From Chryseobacterium glaciei (GTDB lineage: Bacteria; Bacteroidota; Bacteroidia; Flavobacteriales; Weeksellaceae): 64,000 bases of DNA. The stretch covers positions 1,219,501 through 1,283,500 of the forward strand of contig NZ_CP015199.1 in the NCBI RefSeq assembly GCF_001648155.1, read 5' to 3'. This document shows, piece by piece, positions 34,440 to 43,290 of the stretch (within the stretch, counting starts at the first letter, position 1; the number at the start of each line of letters is the position of its first letter). The notes under the pieces are model-generated. The model worked only from the letters and a program-made list of their open reading frames with translations, did no database searches and was not told the DNA's origin. The translations under genes and the position numbers were made by a program.

Positions 34440-34934
34440 CTATTCACTCTTAATTTTCTCAAATGTCTGAAAATAGAAATCATATTGATTTTTTTCATCT
34501 TTTTCATGAAATACTTCTTCTGTTTTTTTCCAAACCTTAGCATCAATTTTAGGGAAATAAGTATCGGCTTCCAAATCGGCTTTCACTAGAGTAACTTCTA
34601 ATTTATCTGCCAAATCTATCGTTTGCTCATAAATATTTCCGCCACCGATGATGAAAACATTTTCATCAATTTTCTTAGCGAATTTTACAGCTTCTTTAAT
34701 GCTTCCAACAATTAAAATCCCTTCTTCAAACCAGTTTTTCTTTTTTGAAATAACAATATTAGTACGATTAGGAAGAGGTTTCCCGATACTTTCATATGTT
34801 TTTCTTCCCATAATAATTGGATGTTCCGAGGTAAGATCCTTAAAATGTTTTAAATCTTTTGGAAGATGCCAAAGCAACTGATTATTAAAACCAATCTCAT
34901 TCTTCTCTCCCATTGCCACCACTATTGTTGTCAT
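34440..34934 (-). CDS. folA: Dihydrofolate reductase
   Basis: DHFR reduces dihydrofolate with NADPH. The ATG at 34934 gives 164 residues starting MTTIVVAMGEKNEIGFNNQL; the family core LLWHLPKDLKHFK, IIMGRKTYESIGKPLPNR and FIIGGGNIYEQ is complete. A longer open frame upstream is rejected because a candidate -7 element lies at 34950-34957 between it and this ATG. It is divergent from lemA. Confidence 0.95.
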   Translation of the reverse strand: MTTIVVAMGEKNEIGFNNQLLWHLPKDLKHFKDLTSEHPIIMGRKTYESIGKPLPNRTNIVISKKKNWFEEGILIVGSIKEAVKFAKKIDENVFIIGGGNIYEQTIDLADKLEVTLVKADLEADTYFPKIDAKVWKKTEEVFHEKDEKNQYDFYFQTFEKIKSE

Positions 34935-34949
34935 TAAAATAATTTTCTG

Positions 34950-34957
34950 CAAAATTA
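34950..34957 (-). promoter_or_regulatory. Candidate -7 element for folA
   Basis: Minus-strand TAATTTTG, 15 bases before the folA ATG. Confidence 0.55.
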
Positions 34958-34969
34958 GCACATAATTTG

Positions 34970-34977
34970 TATATTTG
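34970..34977 (+). promoter_or_regulatory. Candidate -7 element for the lemA operon
   Basis: TATATTTG, 33 bases before the lemA ATG and only 12 bases from the divergent folA element. Confidence 0.55.
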
Positions 34978-35010
34978 GTTAGCACAAAAAATATTTAAAA
35001 AAATTAAACT

Positions 35011-35619
35011 ATGAAAAATAAAGGTTGCCTGAGCGCCGGAACGATCGGTATTGCTCTTCTTATTATTGTTGCTGTTCTATTCTTTTGGGGAAAGAGCGGG
35101 TATAATAACTTCGTTACCAAAGAACAAACGGTAAATACAAAATGGTCTAACGTGGAGACTGTGTATCAAAAAAGAGCCAATCTTATCCCGAATCTGGAGA
35201 GAACAGTAAAATCGTATTCAAAATTTGAGCAGGAAACATTAACGAAAGTTGTTGAAGCACGTTCTAAAGCGACTTCTATCAACATCGACCCTACGAATAT
35301 GACTGAAGCTGATATGGCTAAATTCCAAGCAGCACAAGGAGAATTATCCGGATCATTAAGCAGATTGATGGCCGTTGTAGAGTCTTATCCAAACTTAAAG
35401 GCAGATCAACAATATATCAATTTCCAAAGAGAATATACTGCGATTGAAAACAGTATCAGATCTGAAACGGTTTACTATAATGAATCGGCTCAGGATTACA
35501 ATACTTCGATCAAAACTTTCCCAAATAATATTTTGGCGAATTTTACCAACTTTAAAGAAAAACCTTACTTCAAAGCTGAAGCAGGAGCTCAAAAAGCACC
35601 AGACGCATTCAAAGAATAA
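35011..35619 (+). CDS. lemA: LemA-family membrane protein
   Basis: The 202-residue protein has one N-terminal membrane helix (TIGIALLIIVAVLFFW) and a long helical domain with the LemA markers YNNFVTKEQTVNTKWSNVE, YQKRANLIPNLERTVKSY and IENSIRSETVYYNESAQDYN. LemA proteins are of uncertain function and are often next to TPM-domain genes, as here. Its stop overlaps the next start by one base (TAATG), so lemA and two TPM genes form an operon. Confidence 0.93.
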   Translation: MKNKGCLSAGTIGIALLIIVAVLFFWGKSGYNNFVTKEQTVNTKWSNVETVYQKRANLIPNLERTVKSYSKFEQETLTKVVEARSKATSINIDPTNMTEADMAKFQAAQGELSGSLSRLMAVVESYPNLKADQQYINFQREYTAIENSIRSETVYYNESAQDYNTSIKTFPNNILANFTNFKEKPYFKAEAGAQKAPDAFKE

Positions 35620-36047
35620 TGGGTAATTTCTTAACAGATCAGCAAATAGCTTCCCTCGTGGAAGCTATTCAATCAGCAGAGAAACATTCTACAGGCGAGA
35701 TTAGAGTGCATATAGACTCTACAACCGAAGATCAGAATGCAAAAACGGCATTTGAAGTTTTCAAAAAGCTTTGTCAGAATAAAACTGTCGAGAGGAATGC
35801 TGTGCTTTTTCATGTCAATTTCGAAAAAAAATATCTTACCATTATTGGCGATGTTGGAATTCATGATAAAGTATATCAATCTTTTTGGGATCATCTGCAC
35901 GATTATATTACGTCTGAATTTGCGAAAGGAAATTATCACAAGGCATTAAAAAGTGCCATTCTGGAAACAGGTATTGAGTTAAAAAAACATTTTCCCGTAA
36001 AAGGAGAAAACCCCAACCAACTTTCTAATGAGATTACGTTCTCTTAA
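35619..36047 (+). CDS. TPM-domain protein without signal peptide
   Basis: The 142-residue protein is a TPM (TLP18.3/Psb32/MOLO-1) domain: FLTDQQIASLVEAIQSAE, GEIRVHIDS and LTIIGDVGIHDKVYQSFWDHL. It has neither signal peptide nor membrane anchor, unlike its downstream neighbour. TPM proteins have been linked to photosystem repair in plants and to acid phosphatase activity; the bacterial role is unclear. Start overlaps the lemA stop and its end overlaps the next gene by 20 bases. Confidence 0.87.
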   Translation: MGNFLTDQQIASLVEAIQSAEKHSTGEIRVHIDSTTEDQNAKTAFEVFKKLCQNKTVERNAVLFHVNFEKKYLTIIGDVGIHDKVYQSFWDHLHDYITSEFAKGNYHKALKSAILETGIELKKHFPVKGENPNQLSNEITFS

Positions 36048-36834
36048 AATAGTATTTTTATTTTTATTGATTTGCTTTTACAGTTTTGTATCAGCACAAT
36101 ATACTATTCCTGCAAAGCCTGCGGTTTTGTATCCTGTTTTTGATGAAGCCAATATCCTTAGTCAACAGGAAAAGGATCAGCTTAATAACAAACTAATTAA
36201 GTTCGCAGATTCTACCTCAACAGAGATTGAAGTTATTATTATTCGTTCTTCAAAAGGAGAAGATGTGAATTTTCTGGCGACAATGTTTGGCGAAAAATGG
36301 GGAATCGGAAAAAAAGGTGTTGACAATGGTGTAGTTTTCTTAATTGCAACAGAAGATCACACGATGTCTATCCAGCAAGGAAGAGCGGTTGAACAATATT
36401 TAACAGCATCAGTTGCCGGACAGATCTTAGATTATATTGTTACTCCCAATTTCAAACAAGGACAATGGTATGAAGGTATCAATCGTGGTACCTCAGCTAT
36501 TATGGAAGCTGTGCAGGGGGAATTTAAACCTGCTGCTCCAGAAAGTGGCGGAAGTGGAAGTACTTTAAAAATACTGCTCATTGCATTTGTTATCTTTATT
36601 ATTCTCATCATTTTATTCGGAAATAAAGGTGGCGGAAGAGGCGGAAACAATGACGATGATGACGTAATTCTCTCCAGAAGAGGTCGCAGCAATTATCCGG
36701 GTGGATTCTTTCCTTTCCCGGGAAGTTTTGGAGGAGGTGGCTTTGGTGGTGGAAGTTCCGGCGGAGGCGGCGGTTTTGGAGGCTTCGGCGGTGGCGGAAG
36801 TTTTGGAGGCGGTGGCGCTTCGGGTGGTTGGTAA
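36028..36834 (+). CDS. Secreted, membrane-anchored TPM-domain protein with glycine-rich tail
   Basis: The 268-residue protein has a signal peptide (FLFLLICFYSFVSAQ), a TPM domain at about residues 30-160 (VFDEANILSQQEKDQL, TEIEVIIIRSSKGE, GVVFLIATEDHTMSIQQGR), one membrane helix (LKILLIAFVIFIILIILF) and a C-terminal 65-residue tail dominated by Gly, Phe and Ser ending ASGGW. This layout matches the YgcG family. It overlaps the preceding TPM gene by 20 bases, in the third position of the lemA operon. Confidence 0.9.
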   Translation: MRLRSLKIVFLFLLICFYSFVSAQYTIPAKPAVLYPVFDEANILSQQEKDQLNNKLIKFADSTSTEIEVIIIRSSKGEDVNFLATMFGEKWGIGKKGVDNGVVFLIATEDHTMSIQQGRAVEQYLTASVAGQILDYIVTPNFKQGQWYEGINRGTSAIMEAVQGEFKPAAPESGGSGSTLKILLIAFVIFIILIILFGNKGGGRGGNNDDDDVILSRRGRSNYPGGFFPFPGSFGGGGFGGGSSGGGGGFGGFGGGGSFGGGGASGGW

Positions 36835-36863
36835 ATTAAAAATATCTTTAAACACAATATAGG

Positions 36864-36890
36864 ATCGGTCATTATTTGGCCGATTTTTTT
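36864..36890 (+). terminator. Terminator of the lemA-TPM operon
   Basis: ATCGGTC pairs with GGCCGAT (one G-U pair) around a 7-base loop, followed by a run of seven T residues. Confidence 0.8.
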
Positions 36891-36927
36891 ATTTTTAAAT
36901 TAATTTTAAAAGTTTCAACAGGCTCAA

Positions 36928-36968
36928 CGTAACATCGCTAATACTATCTGCTTTGACGCTCGCTTCGC
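36928..36968 (-). repeat. 41-bp repeat, inverted copy 2
   Basis: Its reverse complement matches 33675-33715 at 38 of 41 positions. The right end continues as CTTCGCTCGC, extending the GC-rich core. It lies in the 294-base gap between the TPM operon terminator and the KefF-like gene; the rest of that gap is AT-rich with no coding signal. Confidence 0.75.
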
Positions 36969-37128
36969 TCGCACCATTTATCTTTTTATTTAAAATTCTA
37001 AAAACGAGACGTTTCTTTGTCTTATTTTAACATTAAATTCAATTTTACATATCGAAAAGTTAATAAAATCACTATAAAAACTTCTTTTATTCAATATTTT
37101 TTCATTATATTTACTGAAAACAGGTTTT

Positions 37129-37650
37129 ATGAAGAAGACGTTGGTAGTTTTTGCGCATCCTTATTTAGAGCACTCAAACTCAAATGTAGAGCTCATTAAT
37201 TTCTATGTTCGTCACCAACATTTTACCCTTAGAGATCTTTACGAAGAATATCCTGATTTTCACATTGCAGCTTTCAGAGAAAGAAAACGACTGAAAAATT
37301 ATGATCGTTTTATTTTCCAATTCCCTATTATTTGGTTCGGAATTCCACCTTTATTAAGATTATGGGTTGATGAAGTTTTCGATCGCGATTGGCTGAAAGA
37401 AGGCGAGAACAATCCACTCGAAGGCAAAGAAGTTTACATCCTCGTAACCACAGGCGGAAAAGAAAGATCTTTTACCAAAACCGGAACTTATAAATATACA
37501 ATTGATGAACTCATCAGCGGTTTGATCGTTTCCTTAAATGTTTTCAAAGCTGATATTAAAAACATCAAAATCGTTTACGAAGCCAATAAACTCTCAAAAA
37601 AAGAGATCATTTTACATAAAAAAGAATTTGTAGAACTCCTGAATCAATAA
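37129..37650 (+). CDS. KefF-like NAD(P)H quinone oxidoreductase
   Basis: The 173-residue protein is a flavodoxin-fold oxidoreductase of the KefF/MdaB family: TLVVFAHPYLEHSNSN (FMN phosphate loop), DRFIFQFPIIWFGIPPLLRLWVD and EVYILVTTGGKE. In Escherichia coli KefF sits on KefC and modulates potassium efflux. The KefB/KefC-type antiporter follows after only 5 bases, so the pair is conserved here. No symbol is given because regulation by glutathione cannot be assumed in this phylum. Confidence 0.88.
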   Translation: MKKTLVVFAHPYLEHSNSNVELINFYVRHQHFTLRDLYEEYPDFHIAAFRERKRLKNYDRFIFQFPIIWFGIPPLLRLWVDEVFDRDWLKEGENNPLEGKEVYILVTTGGKERSFTKTGTYKYTIDELISGLIVSLNVFKADIKNIKIVYEANKLSKKEIILHKKEFVELLNQ

Positions 37651-37655
37651 AAAAT

Positions 37656-39539
37656 ATGGAATCCAGTTTAGCAATGAACACATTAATTTTCTTAGGCGTT
37701 GCCATCATTATGGTTCCGCTGGCTAGGAAATTGGGGTTAAGCTCTGTGATCGGCTATATTTTTGGAGGAATTATCATCGGTCCGTACGTTCTCAGATTGA
37801 CCGGAAAAGATGTTAATGGCATCATGCACGCCAGTGAATTTGGCGTAATTATGCTTTTATTTTTGGTTGGATTGGAACTGGAACCCAGAAAATTCTGGGA
37901 AATGCGAAAGAAAATAGTCGGTTTGGGGCTCACACAAATGTTACTTACCATTTCCTTATTATTTCTAGTTTTCATAAGTGTGGGTTGGAGAATTGATAAA
38001 GCGATCTCCATTGCGATGTGTTTTGCACTGTCTTCCACAGCTATTGTTTTACAGACCTTACAGGAAAAAAATAACCTGAAGACTCTGGCGGGTGAAGCAT
38101 CATTTTCTACCCTGCTATTTCAGGATATTGCGGTAATTCCAATTTTGGCAATTTTACCGATTATTGCCAATTATAAAGCAAGACACAACGATAATGAAGT
38201 CCAGATCTTAATTCAGAAACTTCCGGAATGGCTGCAGGCCGGAACAGTAATTCTAGGTGTTGTAATTTTGATTTTATTAGGTAGATATGTTTTCGTTCCA
38301 TTTTTAAGATATGTTTCAAAATCAGGAATGACAGAATTATTAACTGCCTCTTCCCTATTTTTAGTAATCGGCGTTTCAGAATTAATGGTTGCGATTGGGT
38401 TATCTCCCGCATTAGGCGCTTTCCTTGCAGGGGTGATGCTGGCGAACAGCGAATTTCGCCATGAATTGGAAGCTCAGATCGATCCTTTCAAAGGGTTATT
38501 GCTTGCCGTCTTTTTCGTGAGTGTAGGTTCTACGATGAATTTTAATATTATTCAACAAGATCCGCTTTTCATTTTCAGTACGGTTTTTGCGGTTTTAGCA
38601 GTGAAATTTTTAGTTTTATACGCTATTGGAAAATTTTTCAAAATAGATACTCCTCAAACTTTATTTTATGCTTTTGCACTTTCTCAGGTTGGAGAATTTG
38701 CTTTTGTTTTAATTAATTATGCTTCAAATTTATATCTTTTAAGTCCGGAACTTAATGCACAAATGATGGCTGTGACGGCAATTACGATGTGTATTACGCC
38801 ATTTCTTTTAATTATTAATGATAAATTTCTCACTCCAAAATTTATCAAAGAAATTCCTGAGGAAGAAAGTGCTTTTAATATTCTGGACAATGATATTACT
38901 CAAAAAAAGATCATCATTGTTGGGTTTGGGCACTTTGGAAGTACCGTTGGTCGATTATTGAAGGCCAATAAAGTTACGGCAACCGTTTTGGACAGAGATT
39001 CTGACCGTGTGAAACTTCTGAGAAGTTATGGTTTTAAAGTATATTACGGTGACGCCACAAGAATTCCGATTTTAAGAGCGGCAGGAATTGAAGACGCCGA
39101 AGTTTTGGTTTTATGTCTTGATGATGCTGATGATAACAAATTCATTGCAGATCTCGTACGTGAGCATTATCCGGACGTGAAAATTTTTGTCCGAGCAAAA
39201 AACAGAATTGACGCCTACACTTATCTTAATAACGGGATTGATAATATTTACCGCGAAACATTAGGAACTGCCGTTGACATGGCCGTTGATGTTCTTCACG
39301 AAACAGGAATGAGAAAATATGCTGCAAGACGTCTCGGACAGAGATTTATGGCGATCGATAAAGCGTCTATCAGAAGGTTAGCCAAAGCAAAAGAGGATGA
39401 TGAAATTCTTCTTTTCACCACAAAAGAAATCCTCCAGCGAGAGGAGGAATTATTGGCTTTTGATAATCTTAATTTTGATAACAAAAACTGGGAAGGCTCC
39501 TCATCCACAGATGATGAAGATGAAGAACCTCTTGTTTAA
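37656..39539 (+). CDS. KefB/KefC-type cation:proton antiporter (CPA2)
   Basis: The 627-residue protein has about 12 helices forming a Na+/H+ exchanger domain (LGLSSVIGYIFGGIIIGPYV, FLVGLELEPRKFW, CFALSSTAIVLQTLQEKN, GLSPALGAFLAGVMLANSEFR) and a C-terminal TrkA-N nucleotide-binding domain from about residue 418 (KIIIVGFGHFGSTVGRLL, ATVLDRDSDRV, YYGDATRIPILRAAG). The HALxxELExR-type loop that binds glutathione adducts in Kef appears as LEAQIDPFKG, the family form. It probably exports K+ in exchange for protons under electrophile stress. It is coupled to the KefF-like gene and ends 3 bases from the convergent DUF2807 gene. Confidence 0.92.
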   Translation: MESSLAMNTLIFLGVAIIMVPLARKLGLSSVIGYIFGGIIIGPYVLRLTGKDVNGIMHASEFGVIMLLFLVGLELEPRKFWEMRKKIVGLGLTQMLLTISLLFLVFISVGWRIDKAISIAMCFALSSTAIVLQTLQEKNNLKTLAGEASFSTLLFQDIAVIPILAILPIIANYKARHNDNEVQILIQKLPEWLQAGTVILGVVILILLGRYVFVPFLRYVSKSGMTELLTASSLFLVIGVSELMVAIGLSPALGAFLAGVMLANSEFRHELEAQIDPFKGLLLAVFFVSVGSTMNFNIIQQDPLFIFSTVFAVLAVKFLVLYAIGKFFKIDTPQTLFYAFALSQVGEFAFVLINYASNLYLLSPELNAQMMAVTAITMCITPFLLIINDKFLTPKFIKEIPEEESAFNILDNDITQKKIIIVGFGHFGSTVGRLLKANKVTATVLDRDSDRVKLLRSYGFKVYYGDATRIPILRAAGIEDAEVLVLCLDDADDNKFIADLVREHYPDVKIFVRAKNRIDAYTYLNNGIDNIYRETLGTAVDMAVDVLHETGMRKYAARRLGQRFMAIDKASIRRLAKAKEDDEILLFTTKEILQREEELLAFDNLNFDNKNWEGSSSTDDEDEEPLV

Positions 39540-39542
39540 TTT

Positions 39543-40358
39543 TTATTGAATAGTAACGCTTCCGCCACTGCTTTCATCTTTTTTGATGTCTGTAACATTT
39601 CCTTTTTTGTAAACATTTACACTTCCGCCTGATGAAGCTTCTGCATCTATGCTTGATGTTGCACCTACCTCAACGCTTGCGCCGCTTGAAGCCTCAACTT
39701 TTAGATTATCAGCAATAAAATCTTTTGCAGAAAGACTACTTCCCGAAGAAGAACTAAGGTCAACATTTTTAGCCTTTCCGGAAATACTGATGCTTGCTGC
39801 TGAAGATGCTTCTACATCTAAATCAACTGCCCAGATTTTTCCTTCAAAACTACTACTGCTGTCTGCGGAAATTTCAAATTTATTAGCTTCTAAATCTCCA
39901 GTCACACTTGCTGCGCTTGATACTTCAATATCTGTTTTTTCTTGGGTAAATTTATCGTTTACTGTAATACTTGCTGCAGAATTAGCAATCAGTTTAGAGA
40001 AATCTTTAACGTAAATTTTAGCTTTAACATTATGTCCATTCATTACTCTGATTCCGGATTTATAATGAATGTGTACCTTACTTCCGATTTTATCAATTAA
40101 TATGTCATCGATAATATTGGCAGGTGCGTAAACCACTACTCTTTCCGTTTCAGATTTTATAATTTCAGCGCTGATAGCTTGAGAAACTTCGATTTCATCA
40201 AAATCACCTGTATATTGTTTTTCCTTGCCTGGACCGTGGTCTTTATTAGTTACCTTATCTACCCAATTGCTTTTGTCTTCTCTGTTGCTCTCATGTTTAT
40301 CATTACACGAGGATAATAAGACGAAGGCCGAAAAAATAAAAATAGTTGTTGATTTCAT
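39543..40358 (-). CDS. DUF2807 (head-GIN) lipoprotein
   Basis: From the ATG at 40358 the protein has 271 residues with a lipoprotein signal ending VLLSSC. The mature part is an all-beta, Ser/Ala-rich right-handed repeat (IEVSSAASVTGDL, DVEASSAASISISG, VEASSGASVEVGA) typical of DUF2807 auto-adhesin-like proteins. The function is unknown; such proteins are exposed on the outer membrane. A longer open frame of 17 more codons upstream is rejected because the signal peptide begins at MKSTTIF. Tail to tail with the antiporter gene. Confidence 0.87.
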   Translation of the reverse strand: MKSTTIFIFSAFVLLSSCNDKHESNREDKSNWVDKVTNKDHGPGKEKQYTGDFDEIEVSQAISAEIIKSETERVVVYAPANIIDDILIDKIGSKVHIHYKSGIRVMNGHNVKAKIYVKDFSKLIANSAASITVNDKFTQEKTDIEVSSAASVTGDLEANKFEISADSSSSFEGKIWAVDLDVEASSAASISISGKAKNVDLSSSSGSSLSAKDFIADNLKVEASSGASVEVGATSSIDAEASSGGSVNVYKKGNVTDIKKDESSGGSVTIQ

Positions 40359-40416
40359 GTTTACCGTTTTATACATTAAGTTTTTAATATCTTTATACTT
40401 TAATAACAACTAATTT

Positions 40417-42558
40417 ATGAAAAATATTACATCGGTATTATTAATTTCTGCATTAGCATTTAATTACTCTTGTACTACAATGAAAAAAACCGATAATCAA
40501 CAGGAAATTCCTGTACCGGACGCTTCTCTTTCATCAAATCCTTTTATGAAAAAAAGCAAGCTTCAATACGAAGCTCCCGAATTTGATAAAATTAAAAATG
40601 AACATTTTAAACCAGCTTTTGATTTTGGGTTAAAACAGCACGACGCTGAAATTTTAAAAATCGCCAACAATCCTGATGCTCCAACTTTTGAAAACACCAT
40701 CGTTGCTTTAGAAAAAAGTGGTGAAGTGTTGAAAAGAACGGTTATCATATTTTCAAATCTTACAAGTGCGAATACAAACCCAACTTTACAGGCTTTAGAC
40801 GAAGAATATGCTCCAATTTTTGCAGCGCATTCTGACAAAATGTATTTAAATGATAATCTTTACAAAAGAATTAAATCGATTAAAGAAGATGGTTTAGATC
40901 CTGAAAGTAAAAGACTGGTACAATTTTACAAACAGAATTTTGAAATTGCAGGAGCAAATCTTTCTTCTGCGGATAAAGAAAAATTAAAGCAGGTAAACCA
41001 AGAATTAGCTTCACTTTCTACTCAATATTCAAATAAACTATTGGAAGCTCGAAAAGTAGGTGGCGTTTTCTTTTCTGATGCAAAAGAATTGGACGGACTT
41101 TCCGCTGACGAAATAGCTGCTGCGGCAACCGATGCAAAAACTGCAGGAAAACCCGGTCAATATCTTTTAGCTTTACAAAATACGACTCAACAACCTTTAT
41201 TGCAAAACCTTACCAACAGAGCAACGAGAGAAAAGTTATTTAAAGCTTCTTGGTTAAGAGCTGAAAAAGGTGACGGAAATGATACCAGAGAAACTATTGA
41301 AAAATTAGCAAAATTAAGACTTAAAAAAGCTCAGATTTTAGGTAAGAAAAGTTTTGCAGAATGGAAATTGCAAGATCAGATGGCAAAAACACCTGAAGCT
41401 GCAACCAACTTAATGAACCAAATTGCTACTCCGGCTGTAGAAACAGCAAGACGTGAGGCAAAAGACATTCAGGATTTGATCGATCAGCAAAAAGGAGGTT
41501 TCAAGGTTGAACCTTGGGACTGGAATTTTTACGCTGAACAGGTAAGAAAAGCGAAATTTGATTTAGATGAAAACCAAATCAAACCTTATTTTGAAATCAC
41601 AACGGTTTTGGAAAAAGGTGTTTTCTTCGCTGCTGAAAAATTCTATGGACTGACTTTCAAAAAGAGAACAGATCTTCCGGTTTATCATCCTGATGTGGTA
41701 ACTTATGAAGTTTTCGATCATGATGGAAAATCTATTGCAATTTATTATCTGGATTTCTACACAAGAGATTCTAAAAATGGTGGTGCTTGGATGAGTAATT
41801 TTGTTGAACAGTCTTATTTATTAGGAACAAAACCAGTAATTGTAAACTGTTATAATTATCAGAAACCCGCTCCAGGAAAACCTTCATTAATTAGTTTTGA
41901 TGATGTTTCAACAATTTTCCATGAGTTTGGTCACTCGATTCACGGAATGTTTGCAAGTCAGAAATATCCATCGCTTTCAGGAACAAGTGTACCGAGAGAC
42001 TTTGTAGAATTTCCGTCGCAAATTAATGAACATTGGGCTTTAGATCCGACTGTTTTAAAGAATTATGCACTTCATTACGAAACAAAACAGCCTATTCCAC
42101 AAGCTTTGGTTGATAAAATCAAAAAAGCGGGAACATTCAATCAAGGTTATATGACCACAGAATTAGTTTCTGCTGCTGAACTTGATATGGATTGGCATAC
42201 GGTGACGAATGAAAGTCAATTAATCCCTGTTTTAGATTTTGAAAAACAATCATTAACAAAACACGGGTTTACTTTATCAACCGTTCCACCAAGATATCAC
42301 ACACCTTATTTTGCACACATTTGGGGAGGTGGATATTCAGCAGGATACTACGCTTATTTATGGTCTGAAACATTGGATAACGATGCTTGGGAATGGATTT
42401 CAAAGAACGGAGGTTTGACAAGAGAAAATGGGGACCGTTTCAGAAAATATATTCTTTCTGTAGGTAACTCGGTTGATCTTAATCAGGCATTCAGAGATTT
42501 CACAGGACATGATCCGGATATTAAGCCTTTATTGAGAAACAGAGGATTTATTAAATAA
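40417..42558 (+). CDS. M3-family oligopeptidase lipoprotein (Dcp-like)
   Basis: The 713-residue protein is a zinc metallopeptidase of family M3. It has a lipoprotein signal ending FNYSC (Cys19), then a helical domain, and the active-site HEFGH at residues 502-506 in STIFHEFGHSIHGMFA followed by a downstream Glu ligand (FPSQINEHW). The C-terminal Tyr-rich segment FAHIWGGGYSAGYYAYLW is the substrate-binding region. It resembles peptidyl-dipeptidase Dcp and is likely periplasmic, trimming dipeptides from peptides. It is followed by a terminator hairpin. Confidence 0.93.
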   Translation: MKNITSVLLISALAFNYSCTTMKKTDNQQEIPVPDASLSSNPFMKKSKLQYEAPEFDKIKNEHFKPAFDFGLKQHDAEILKIANNPDAPTFENTIVALEKSGEVLKRTVIIFSNLTSANTNPTLQALDEEYAPIFAAHSDKMYLNDNLYKRIKSIKEDGLDPESKRLVQFYKQNFEIAGANLSSADKEKLKQVNQELASLSTQYSNKLLEARKVGGVFFSDAKELDGLSADEIAAAATDAKTAGKPGQYLLALQNTTQQPLLQNLTNRATREKLFKASWLRAEKGDGNDTRETIEKLAKLRLKKAQILGKKSFAEWKLQDQMAKTPEAATNLMNQIATPAVETARREAKDIQDLIDQQKGGFKVEPWDWNFYAEQVRKAKFDLDENQIKPYFEITTVLEKGVFFAAEKFYGLTFKKRTDLPVYHPDVVTYEVFDHDGKSIAIYYLDFYTRDSKNGGAWMSNFVEQSYLLGTKPVIVNCYNYQKPAPGKPSLISFDDVSTIFHEFGHSIHGMFASQKYPSLSGTSVPRDFVEFPSQINEHWALDPTVLKNYALHYETKQPIPQALVDKIKKAGTFNQGYMTTELVSAAELDMDWHTVTNESQLIPVLDFEKQSLTKHGFTLSTVPPRYHTPYFAHIWGGGYSAGYYAYLWSETLDNDAWEWISKNGGLTRENGDRFRKYILSVGNSVDLNQAFRDFTGHDPDIKPLLRNRGFIK

Positions 42559-42563
42559 ATTTT

Positions 42564-42594
42564 AAAAGCATTCATTGATTTGGATGCTTTTTTT
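42564..42594 (+). terminator. Terminator after the M3 peptidase
   Basis: AAAAGCAT pairs with ATGCTTTT, with a further CA/TG pair and one mismatch, and is followed by a T-run. Confidence 0.7.
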
Positions 42595-42621
42595 GTTTTT
42601 AAATTGTGGATATTTTTTATT

Positions 42622-42723
42622 TCCCACAGATCGCACAGATTTTCACAGATGTTTGTGTTATATTTTATTGTAATTAAAAAGATTATACGCAATCATCTGT
42701 GAAAATCTGTGCGATCTGTGGGA
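42622..42723. repeat. Palindromic element, 30-bp perfect inverted repeat with CACAGAT motifs
   Basis: Bases 42622-42651 are perfectly inverted at 42694-42723 around a 42-base AT-rich loop. Each arm holds three CACAGAT motifs and begins TCCCACAGATCGC. A related element lies at 59716-59857. The 315-base gap between the M3 gene and the YchJ gene holds a terminator, this palindrome, one copy of the 65-bp repeat and a promoter, and no gene. Confidence 0.85.
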
Positions 42724-42740
42724 GAAATATTCCGGTATAA

Positions 42741-42805
42741 GTTTTGGCTAAAGCCAATTACAATTCATTTATTATTTAAACGGGCTAAAGCCCATTCCTA
42801 TTGAT
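42741..42805 (+). repeat. 65-bp two-hairpin repeat, copy 2
   Basis: Contains TTGGCTAAAGCCAA and CGGGCTAAAGCCC, two palindromes with the core GGCTAAAGCC. It has the same length and end sequences as the copy at 19293-19357. Confidence 0.75.
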
Positions 42806-42819
42806 ACAAGATTGTGCTA

Positions 42820-42847
42820 TTTGTAAAAAAATATTCGTGTAAATTTG
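42820..42847 (+). promoter_or_regulatory. Candidate promoter for the YchJ-like gene
   Basis: TTTG at 42820-42823 and TAAATTTG at 42840-42847 are 16 bases apart and resemble the Bacteroidetes -33 and -7 elements; the ATG follows at 42874. Confidence 0.55.
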
Positions 42848-42873
42848 TGTTTTGAAAATTAAAATTAGAAAAA

Positions 42874-43251
42874 ATGAATTGTCCCTGCTGCTCAGGAAAA
42901 CCTTACGAAGAATGTTGTCAACCTTACCACACAGGAGAAAAAAATGCGCCGACAGCTGAGGCTTTGATGCGTTCAAGGTTTTCTGCATTTGCGATTCCGA
43001 ATGGAAAATATTTAATGGAAACAACATCTCCAAGCAAAAGACAATTTCATAATACAAAAGATTTGCAGGAATGGGGAGAAATTAATGAATGGACAAAACT
43101 GGAAATTGTGGATAAACCTTCTGTCAGCAAAGTTGAATTTAAAGCATTTTATACTGACGAAGACGGTCAAGAGCAAGTTCATCATGAATTATCAAAATTC
43201 AAAATGATACAAAACCGTTGGTTTTATGTGAGTGGAGAATTTTTAGAATAA
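42874..43251 (+). CDS. YchJ-family protein
   Basis: The 125-residue protein has the SEC-C-type zinc motif at its N-terminus (CPCCSGKPYEECCQPYH) and an NTF2-like domain (AEALMRSRFSAFAI, LEIVDKPSVSKVEFKAFY, HELSKFKMIQNRWFYVSGE), together typical of the YchJ family (UPF0225). The function is unknown. It is a single gene with its own promoter and terminator. Confidence 0.9.
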   Translation: MNCPCCSGKPYEECCQPYHTGEKNAPTAEALMRSRFSAFAIPNGKYLMETTSPSKRQFHNTKDLQEWGEINEWTKLEIVDKPSVSKVEFKAFYTDEDGQEQVHHELSKFKMIQNRWFYVSGEFLE

Positions 43252-43253
43252 AA

Positions 43254-43280
43254 AAATGTCCGATAAGAAATCGGACATTT
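43254..43280. terminator. Bidirectional terminator after the YchJ-like gene
   Basis: AAATGTCCGAT pairs perfectly with ATCGGACATTT around a 5-base loop, between convergent genes. Confidence 0.85.
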
Positions 43281-43290
43281 ATATTATATT

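Noticed and set aside
36028..36834. Gly-rich tail as a separate repeat element
   Set aside because: It is in frame with the TPM protein and fits the known YgcG layout.
39543..40358. Direct repeats in the DUF2807 gene as a DNA repeat family
   Set aside because: They reflect the protein's Ser/Ala beta repeats and are not exact at the DNA level.
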